Below are positions 34,145-39,929 of a DNA stretch of 39,929 nucleotides, piece by piece. The DNA comes from JBBDYG01 sp040901765 (GTDB lineage Bacteria > Planctomycetota > Planctomycetia > Pirellulales > Lacipirellulaceae). Below the pieces are notes generated by a model, which was given only the letters and a program-made list of their open reading frames with translations, did not search any database and was not told the origin of the DNA. Each line of letters opens with the position of its first letter. Positions within the stretch are counted from its first letter, which is position 1. The position numbers and the translations under genes are program-made. Location: contig JBBDYG010000045.1 of assembly GCA_040901765.1 (NCBI GenBank), positions 1-39,929 on the forward strand, read 5' to 3'.

Positions 34145-36802
34145 ATGAGCCAGTTGCAACGCCTCACTTTGGTGACCTCCGCCGGCGAATTGGCCGATTT
34201 TCCGACCCATTTCGGGGGCCGCGACGCCGAGGAGCTACTCGCCGGCTGGACCGCCCTTTGGCATCCCAGCCTGTTGGCGGCTGCCGGATCGCTGCCCACC
34301 GTTCGGGCCGACCACGACCTGCCCGACCCCGCCAGCCTCGAGGGCGAACTGGCCGTCGTGCCAACCATGTTTGATCGGGGCGACGTGACCACCTGGCGCG
34401 AGCAGCTTCGGCTTCGGCCTGACCGACACTTATTCTCTATAGAAGGAGTCGCCGACCGGGGCCAAATTATTGCCGCCGCGCTGGCCGCACTGGGGAAACC
34501 GACCGACCCGGTGGACCCCGACCTCACGGCCGATTTCTTCGCCCTTGGCTATGCCTTCCTGCAGGTGGAAATGCTCACCCGGCTGATGCGCTACAGCCAT
34601 CTGATTGAGCCGGAGAAATTACTTGGTGCGGTGCTTGCCGCCGCGGCCGCCGCCATTGCCGGCCAAGCCGAACCGGCCCGCGAATCGATCGCCGCGGCGT
34701 GCGACATGCTCACCCAGGCCAGGAATCACTATTACCCCGTCGATGTTCACTTTATCGATGTCGCCCTATTGGCCGAGTCGGTGTGGGGCGCACCGCTGCG
34801 CGAAGAACTTGCGGCGGCGCCGTGGCTGAACGTGCTGGCCACGGGCGAACAGTTGCGGCAGTTGTCGCAAGACGAACCGGAAACCGTTGCCGTACTGCGT
34901 GCCGCACTGGTCGCTAAGCCGCAAGCGGCGTGCTTGATTGGAGGCGCGATGTCGGGTGGGCCGCTGTGCGACAGGTCGCCCGAAGCCATGCTCGCCAACT
35001 TCACTCACGGCCGTCAGATTGCGGTGGACAATTTCGAATACGCGCCAAAAGTGTTCGCCCATTTCGATTCGGGCTTGGCACCCCTCTTGCCGCGCGTGCT
35101 GAGCGACCTAGGTTTTCGCGGGGCATTGCTTGCCGCCTTTGATGGCGGACAAATGCCCCGCGCCGATCAATGCCGTACCACTTGGACTGGTCCCGATGGC
35201 GCGACCATCGCTACGCTCGCTACCACTCCGCTCGATGCCGGCAAGGCGGGAACCTTCCTGACGATGGCCGAGGCGATCAGCCGCTCGATGGACCGCGACC
35301 ACGTTGCCACGATCCTGCTCGCCGGTTGGCCCGGCCACCGCAGCCCCTACATGGAAGACCTTCGCCGCATCACTCGTTTCGGCCCGGTGCTGGGCCGTTT
35401 CCATACGCTGGACGACTACTTCGACACCACCGTCGCCAGCGACTACGGCTTCACCGCCAAACTCGAAGACTTCGCTTCAACCCTGCGCGTTGCCAACGAC
35501 TCAACCCTTTTTGAAATCACTGATACCAGCGAGCAACTCCTTGCTGGGCTGGCCGACATCGCCTCCGCCAGCGCATCATCCCCAGCCCCCAGTCCCCAGC
35601 CCCCAGCCCCCGCCGACACCATCGCCCAAATCCTCGGCGCAAACACCGCCGCCTCCACCGCCACTCTCGCCGTCAACGCCTGGAACTTCGAACGCACCGT
35701 TCAAGACGGCGAATCTGCCGCCGTCCCTCACGTACCGGGTTTCGGCTTCTCCATCGCCGAGCGCAGCCATGTGCCGCCCCCCGTTCCGCTCGTCGAAGGC
35801 GTTCGCGTGCGGAACGAATTTCTTGAAGTGCTGCTCGACAAGAGCACCGGCGGGATCCAATCGGTTCACCTTCACGGCCAGCGCGGCAATCTGCTCTCGC
35901 AACAACTCGTCTACCGCGGCGTTTATCGCCATCCCGACGAGTACGTCAGCGATCTGCACGCGAAGCTCGTCGATCTGTCGCAAATGAAGGTCGATCGGTT
36001 CGTGCCGACTGATTCAATCCACGAGGCGACGCTTACCACCGTCGGCCGGCTCGTGACCGCGAGCGATGAGTCGCTGGCCACGTTTCGGCAAACCATTCAC
36101 TTACCGCGACATACCCGCGTGATTCGTTTTGACATCGAGCTGACGCCCGACGGGCCAACAACGGAAACCGCGCTCGATGGCCACTTCGCCAGCCGCATTG
36201 CCTGGCGCGATGAGGAAGCCGAAATCGCTCGGTGCGTGCAGTGGCTCAACCTGCCGACCACGCGGCGCAAGTTTTCCGTCGCACCGTGGGCACGCATCGG
36301 AACCTCGACGCCCCTCACAATCATCCCCGCAGGCTCGGGCAACTTCGAACGCATCACCCCCCGCATGCTCGATGCGGTTCTCCCATCAGGTTCCCATTCC
36401 CTGACGATCGTCGTAGGCGAGCAGTTCCCGGCTCCCGCGGCGTTAGGTCTGTTGACGGCCAGCGCGCCGTCCAGTACCACGGGCATCGGCTCCGAGGCTG
36501 CTCGCAACGGCTGGTGGCTCCACCTCGCCGCGGAGAATCTGGTTGTCACGCACCTGTCGCTTGTCCGGGACGAGGCGCGCGCGATCCAACTACGCGTGTT
36601 AGAAACAATGGGCATCGCCACCCGCACGACGCTCCGCCTCTGGCGACCGATCGCCGAAGCCCACCGCACGAACTTTACCGGCGAGCTACAGGAACCCTTG
36701 GTTATTACGGACGGCCACGCCGAGCTAGAAATCGCCCCCTACGAGTGGTTTGGAGTACGTGTGACGTGGAGTGGAAATGAAGAAGCACAAGAGATTCCAT
36801 GA
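34145..36802 (+). CDS. GH38-like (alpha-mannosidase-related) protein
   Basis: This 885-residue protein without signal peptide has an N-terminal region (about 1-440) whose later part (ANFTHGRQIAVDNFEYAPKV, LGFRGALLAAFDGG, TFLTMAEAISRSMDRDH) resembles the catalytic barrel of GH38/GH57-type enzymes, and a C-terminal beta-rich region from about 558 (RVRNEFLEVLLDKSTGGIQS onward) like the GH38 C-terminal sandwich. The usual GH38 metal-binding HxD motif at the N-terminus is not apparent, so hydrolase activity is uncertain. A Ser/Pro/Ala linker (about 475-495) is encoded by a CCCCAG-type microsatellite (about 35578-35612), possibly a recent in-frame expansion. Assignment rests on overall resemblance. 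Confidence 0.5.
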   Translation: MSQLQRLTLVTSAGELADFPTHFGGRDAEELLAGWTALWHPSLLAAAGSLPTVRADHDLPDPASLEGELAVVPTMFDRGDVTTWREQLRLRPDRHLFSIEGVADRGQIIAAALAALGKPTDPVDPDLTADFFALGYAFLQVEMLTRLMRYSHLIEPEKLLGAVLAAAAAAIAGQAEPARESIAAACDMLTQARNHYYPVDVHFIDVALLAESVWGAPLREELAAAPWLNVLATGEQLRQLSQDEPETVAVLRAALVAKPQAACLIGGAMSGGPLCDRSPEAMLANFTHGRQIAVDNFEYAPKVFAHFDSGLAPLLPRVLSDLGFRGALLAAFDGGQMPRADQCRTTWTGPDGATIATLATTPLDAGKAGTFLTMAEAISRSMDRDHVATILLAGWPGHRSPYMEDLRRITRFGPVLGRFHTLDDYFDTTVASDYGFTAKLEDFASTLRVANDSTLFEITDTSEQLLAGLADIASASASSPAPSPQPPAPADTIAQILGANTAASTATLAVNAWNFERTVQDGESAAVPHVPGFGFSIAERSHVPPPVPLVEGVRVRNEFLEVLLDKSTGGIQSVHLHGQRGNLLSQQLVYRGVYRHPDEYVSDLHAKLVDLSQMKVDRFVPTDSIHEATLTTVGRLVTASDESLATFRQTIHLPRHTRVIRFDIELTPDGPTTETALDGHFASRIAWRDEEAEIARCVQWLNLPTTRRKFSVAPWARIGTSTPLTIIPAGSGNFERITPRMLDAVLPSGSHSLTIVVGEQFPAPAALGLLTASAPSSTTGIGSEAARNGWWLHLAAENLVVTHLSLVRDEARAIQLRVLETMGIATRTTLRLWRPIAEAHRTNFTGELQEPLVITDGHAELEIAPYEWFGVRVTWSGNEEAQEIP

Positions 36803-36985
36803 TCGATCGGCCAACGGCCGCTCAGTTCCCCTCCCCTTGACGGGGAGGGGTTAGGGGAGGGGTGATGCCGTTTCAAATCGCAATGGGCCCCCCCCCCCCC
36901 CCCCCCCATGCCGTTTCAAATCGCAATCCCCCCTCCCCAACCCTCCCCGCCAGGGGGAGGGAGCGATCGTGGCCTTCGGCCAATT
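36803..36985. repeat. Nested inverted-repeat spacer with poly-C run
   Basis: Outer words GGCCAACGGCC and GGCCTTCGGCC enclose arms built on CCCTCCCC...GGGGAGGGGTTAGGGG and its complement CCCCAACCCTCCCCGCC...GGGG. At the centre, ATGCCGTTTCAAATCGCAAT occurs as a direct repeat (36865-36884 and 36908-36927) around a run of 20 C (36888-36907). A direct repeat in the middle of a palindrome is odd and may be an assembly join. Confidence 0.7.
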
Positions 36986-37025
36986 CCTGCCCCCTGACCT
37001 CTGACCTCCGACGTCCAACCTCCCC

Positions 37026-37682
37026 ATGCTCGTCACGATCGACGGCCCCGCCGGGGCCGGCAAAAGTAGCGCGGCGCGGACCCTGGCTCAACGGCTAGGG
37101 TTCCACTTTCTCGACACCGGCGCCATGTACCGCGCGGTGACGCTCGCCGCGCACCAACGTGGCATCGACCTGCAAGACCCCGACGAGCTAGAAGCTCTTG
37201 CCGGCACCCTCCACATCGAAGTCAGCGACAGCGCCGTGCTGCTCGATGGCCGCGACGTGACCCGCGCCATTCGCACGTTCCACGTCACCACCGACACCCG
37301 CTATGCCGCCGATCATCCCGCCGTCCGGGCGCGGCTGGTCGAGCTGCAACGCGCCTCGGCCGCCGGCAAGGATGTCGTCACCGAAGGCCGCGACCAAGGC
37401 ACGGTCGTCTTCCCCGATGCCGAGTGCAAAATCTTTCTCACCGCCAGCGAAGAGGTCCGCGCTCACCGCCGCTACGAAGACCTCCTCGCCCGCGGCGAGC
37501 AGGTCACCTACGACGACGTCCTCGAAAAACAACACTACCGCGACGAGCTTGACCGCAACCGCCTTGTCGGCGCGCTGATCAAAGCCGACGACGCGATCGA
37601 AGTCGAAACCGACGGCCTCTCGCACGAGGAAGTCGTCGAACGACTGCTGGAAATCGTGAGAAATGTGAGATGTAAGATGTAA
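37026..37682 (+). CDS. cmk: Cytidylate kinase
   Basis: This 218-residue protein matches the usual Cmk length. It has the P-loop TIDGPAGAGKSSAARTLA (G7 to S14), LDTGAMYRAVTLAA for CMP binding, a central DVTRAIRT region, TEGRDQGTVVFPDA, and a lid with RRYEDLLARGEQ. It phosphorylates CMP and dCMP with ATP. plsC follows 123 bp downstream on the same strand, a pairing also seen in other bacteria. The last seven or so residues (VRNVRCKM) are encoded by the left arm of the repeat at 37664-37800, so the C-terminal tail appears to be repeat-derived. ATG 37026 starts directly at the family N-terminus. Confidence 0.95.
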   Translation: MLVTIDGPAGAGKSSAARTLAQRLGFHFLDTGAMYRAVTLAAHQRGIDLQDPDELEALAGTLHIEVSDSAVLLDGRDVTRAIRTFHVTTDTRYAADHPAVRARLVELQRASAAGKDVVTEGRDQGTVVFPDAECKIFLTASEEVRAHRRYEDLLARGEQVTYDDVLEKQHYRDELDRNRLVGALIKADDAIEVETDGLSHEEVVERLLEIVRNVRCKM

Positions 37683-37800
37683 GATGGCAGAAGTTAGGAG
37701 AAGAGCGGGCAGCCGGCAGTGCAATACTTTTCACTTCTGCCTTCTCACATCTCACGTCTGCCTTTCCCACTTCTGACTTCTCACATCTTACATCTCACAT
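37664..37800. repeat. Inverted repeat between cmk and plsC
   Basis: ATGTGAGATGTAAGATGT (37664-37681) is the exact complement of 37783-37800. The interior includes further words of the same kind (CACTTCTGCCTTCTCACATC). The left arm overlaps the end of cmk and the right arm ends 5 bp before the plsC ATG, so the structure may couple or block translation of plsC. A similar CTTCTGCCTTCTCACATC word precedes the UxaC-like gene at about 16927. Confidence 0.8.
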
Positions 37801-37805
37801 CCGCC

Positions 37806-38459
37806 ATGCCTCCCACCTACCGCCGCCCGCTGCTCAAACGCTGGTGGTACAGCTTGTCGCGGCTGGTCATGTGGTGCGTCACGAAGGTTTACTTCCGCTA
37901 CCGCTTCCGCGGCGGCGAGCATGTGCCGCGCCACGGTCCGCTCGTCATTCTCTGCAATCACCAAAGCAACCTCGATCCGGTGCTGGTCGGCGTCGCTTGC
38001 CCCCGGCAGTTGAGCTTCCTTGCCCGCGACACGCTGTTCGTCGGCTGGTTCGCCTGGCTGATCCGCTCGTTCGACGCGATCCCCATCGACCGCGAAGGCA
38101 CCAGCCTGGGCGGTATCCGCGCCACGCTCGGCCGCTTGAAGAAAGAGGGCGCCGTACTCCTCTTCCCCGAAGGCACACGCACCCCCGATGGCAAGTTGCA
38201 ACCCCTCAAACCCGGCTTCGCCGCCTTGGTCCGCCGCAGCAACGCCACGATCGTCCCCGCCGCACTCACTGGGGCTTTCGCGGCGATGCCCCGCGGCGGG
38301 AAGTTGCCGCGGCCGGTCCGCATTGCGCTAGAATTCGGCCCCATGATCGCGCCGCAGGAAACCGCCGCGCTTAATGATGAACAACTTGTACAGCGCGTGA
38401 CAGAGCGAATGGCAGCGTGCTTCTCCGCTGCGGAAAGGCGCATTGATTACTGCAACTGA
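37806..38459 (+). CDS. plsC: 1-acyl-sn-glycerol-3-phosphate acyltransferase (PlsC family)
   Basis: This 217-residue protein has the acyltransferase motifs in order: NHQSNLDPV (HX4D catalytic motif), IDREGTSLGG (glycerol-phosphate site), LLFPEGTRTPDG (FPEGTR), and VPAALTGAF. A hydrophobic N-terminal stretch would hold it at the membrane. It adds the second acyl chain to lysophosphatidic acid in phospholipid synthesis. The frame is open from 37719, but that part is repeat sequence, so ATG 37806 is chosen. It is probably co-transcribed with cmk. Confidence 0.92.
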   Translation: MPPTYRRPLLKRWWYSLSRLVMWCVTKVYFRYRFRGGEHVPRHGPLVILCNHQSNLDPVLVGVACPRQLSFLARDTLFVGWFAWLIRSFDAIPIDREGTSLGGIRATLGRLKKEGAVLLFPEGTRTPDGKLQPLKPGFAALVRRSNATIVPAALTGAFAAMPRGGKLPRPVRIALEFGPMIAPQETAALNDEQLVQRVTERMAACFSAAERRIDYCN

Positions 38460-38513
38460 ACGCGAGACATTAATCCACCACCGAGGCGCGTAGAAACCAG
38501 CGCGGCCGTAAGG

Positions 38514-38665
38514 CCTCAACTAAAGAATCTAACAGAAGGAAACAGAGGAAAGGGAGAGAAGAATATAGACACGCCTTTTCTCTGTTCTCTCGGTTGCCTC
38601 CTGTTCAAATCTCTCTTTTTGGCCATCTTCTCCGTGTTCTCCGTGCCCCCGTGGTGATCAACGCG
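38514..38665. repeat. Imperfect inverted-repeat spacer
   Basis: Between the convergent plsC and SDR genes, AACAGAAGGAAACAGAGGAA (about 38530) and a complementary region near 38579-38608 form imperfect arms. TCTCCGTGTTCTCCGTGC...GTGGTG (about 38630-38656) resembles one arm of the CACCACGGAG family in the 11974-13759 spacer. No ORF is supported. Confidence 0.55.
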
Positions 38666-38676
38666 TTAAAGTCCGC

Positions 38677-39717
38677 TTACTCAATCGGGTGATGCCGCAT
38701 CTCATTGTTCTTCCGCGCGGCCTCGTCGCTAAGCGTTGTGAGCCACGAAGGGGACCACGCGCTTTGGCTGTCATACCCGCGAGCCGCTTGCCGTCCGATG
38801 CCGCCCATCTCCGGCAACACGCGATTCGCCAGCGTCAACAACGATTGGGTCGCGCCCGGAAAAAGCGATTGCAAAGTGAGTCCGATATTGCCGGGATTCT
38901 GAAGCATCACTTCCCCGTCGCCGTTTTGACACGCCCGTAGCGTCTGCTGCGCCGCCCGTTCGGCGCTCATGCTGGCCACGGGCAAGGAATCGCCGATGCT
39001 GAACCAGGCATGTTCTTTGCGGTGCTGACCTTTGAAAATGGCGTTCCGCGGGCTGCCGGTCCGCATCAGGCTCGGGCAAATGGTCGTAACCAGAATGTTC
39101 TCCTTCGCCAACTCCGCCCGCAAGCCGTTGGAGAATCCCACGAGCGCGAATTTGCTCGCGCAGTACGGCAGCATATGCGGGACCGCCCGCTTGCCGCCAA
39201 GCGATGCGACGTTCACGATCCGTCCCCAGCCACGCTCCCGCAACACCGGCAGCACCGCCAGCACGGTATTCAGCACGCCCCAGAAATGCGTGTCCATCGA
39301 ACGTTCAAAGTCTTCCCGCGTCATCGCATCCAGCGGCCCGACTTCAATGACACCGGCGACGTTAAACAACACGTCGATGGCCCCGAAGCGTTCGACCGCC
39401 TGTTCCATCAACGCCTGAACCTGATCGCGATCGCGCACGTCGCAGACCAGGCTCAGCACCGCCCCGCCGCGCTCGCGAAGTTCCATTTCGGCCACTTCCA
39501 AATCCGCCTCCGTCCGCGCGCAAATCACCACGTTCGCGCCGGCATCGACCAACTGCCTGGCAAGAACAAGACCAAACCCGCGTGAGCCACCCGTCACAAC
39601 AACAGTTTTCCCCGCAAAGGAAAACCACCGGCTCCGGCGAACCGCCGCCCGAGCGGCAACCGTGGTGGCGATTCCCACCCCGCCAGCAATGCAAAGACGT
39701 TTGAGCCAAGGATTCAT
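38677..39717 (-). CDS. SDR family oxidoreductase with N-terminal hydrophobic segment
   Basis: This protein of about 346 residues is a classical short-chain dehydrogenase: nucleotide-binding VVVTGGSRGFGLVLARQLVD, CDVRDRDQV, NVAGV (the NNAG position), and active site IVNVASLGGKR...YCASK with catalytic Ser, Tyr and Lys. A hydrophobic N-terminal segment (LCIAGGVGIATTVAARAAV) may anchor it. The C-terminal 100 residues beyond the Rossmann core are family-variable. It uses NAD(P) to reduce or oxidise an unknown substrate. Start uncertain: the frame is open to 39762 with ATGs at 39762, 39726 and 39717; I prefer 39717, which begins MNPWLKRLC just before the hydrophobic stretch. Confidence 0.85.
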   Translation of the reverse strand: MNPWLKRLCIAGGVGIATTVAARAAVRRSRWFSFAGKTVVVTGGSRGFGLVLARQLVDAGANVVICARTEADLEVAEMELRERGGAVLSLVCDVRDRDQVQALMEQAVERFGAIDVLFNVAGVIEVGPLDAMTREDFERSMDTHFWGVLNTVLAVLPVLRERGWGRIVNVASLGGKRAVPHMLPYCASKFALVGFSNGLRAELAKENILVTTICPSLMRTGSPRNAIFKGQHRKEHAWFSIGDSLPVASMSAERAAQQTLRACQNGDGEVMLQNPGNIGLTLQSLFPGATQSLLTLANRVLPEMGGIGRQAARGYDSQSAWSPSWLTTLSDEAARKNNEMRHHPIE

Positions 39718-39929
39718 GGGTCGCATCCGGTATGAGTCGTAGTTCGAAAGGCCGCAATGCAAAGCGGTTCAGAGCAATTGCCATGCCCATTAGATTCGGC
39801 GCGGCTTCCAGGGCTCGTAGTTCGCGGCTGAAACCCCGCTCCGTCGAAACCTATTCTCTGTTGACCATTTTGATTGGTGGATTCTAAACTCAAACGCAAC
39901 ACTTTGGATCGGCATTTCTAGGGTCATTT
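39718..39929. other. Right-edge spacer, no gene recognised
   Basis: I see no convincing gene, RNA or terminator between the SDR start and the window edge; the SDR promoter should lie here. Confidence 0.4.

Overview
The window looks like chromosomal DNA of a planctomycete, probably a Pirellulales relative. This is inferred from gene content: a PEP-CTERM-tagged subtilisin-like protease, a PilM-PilN fusion followed by very long Gly/Tyr-rich pilus-type assembly proteins and a secretin, a short UvrC, an orphan MraZ, an ECF sigma factor, GC-rich coding sequence, and spacers packed with inverted repeats. I see no tRNA, rRNA or CRISPR array. The sequence is a draft: a run of 18 G is followed by a 10-N gap at 21711-21738, and a run of 20 C lies at 36888-36907.

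Layout. 0.2-1.7 kb: a GT39-like membrane glycosyltransferase (-), divergent from 2.0-6.6 kb, a two-gene signalling unit made of a membrane hybrid histidine kinase with a c-type heme motif and an HD-GYP response regulator. 6.7-9.6 kb: a CopZ-type iron-sulfur/zinc protein, an orphan MraZ, and a beta-ketoacyl-ACP synthase. 9.7-11.9 kb: a DUF3800 protein 25 bp downstream of a short uvrC lacking the C-terminal HhH region. 12.0-13.5 kb: a complete IS701-family element with perfect 15-bp terminal repeats and a TTAG target duplication; its transposase is frameshifted near the 3' end. 13.8-20.4 kb: phosphohexomutase, a cytochrome c'-like protein, a UxaC-like amidohydrolase, and a PEP-CTERM subtilase. 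20.4-21.7 kb: a hairpin-dense stretch followed by an ECF sigma factor. 21.8-22.2 kb: a DUF423 membrane protein.

22.7-33.7 kb (all -): the centre of the window, a type IV pilus/type II secretion-like assembly locus. In transcription order it has a PilM-PilN fusion, a PilO-like inner-membrane protein, a large PilP-position inner-membrane protein and a 1196-residue secretin. The PilO-like and PilP-position proteins share Gly-Tyr-Gly-Gly-Glu low-complexity tracts. The secretin is separated from the others by about 1.1 kb holding an opposite-strand antitoxin-like gene and a repeat element. No pilin, prepilin peptidase or motor ATPase lies in the window.

34.1-39.7 kb: a GH38-like protein, then cmk and plsC in tandem, and an SDR oxidoreductase on the minus strand.

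The most unusual large-scale pattern is in the spacers. At least ten contain inverted repeats, and in several the left arm is a series of short repeat words that recur in mirrored order in the right arm. One approximately 200-bp element occurs twice (15576-15773 and 27054-27276), and the IS has landed inside one of these palindromic spacers.
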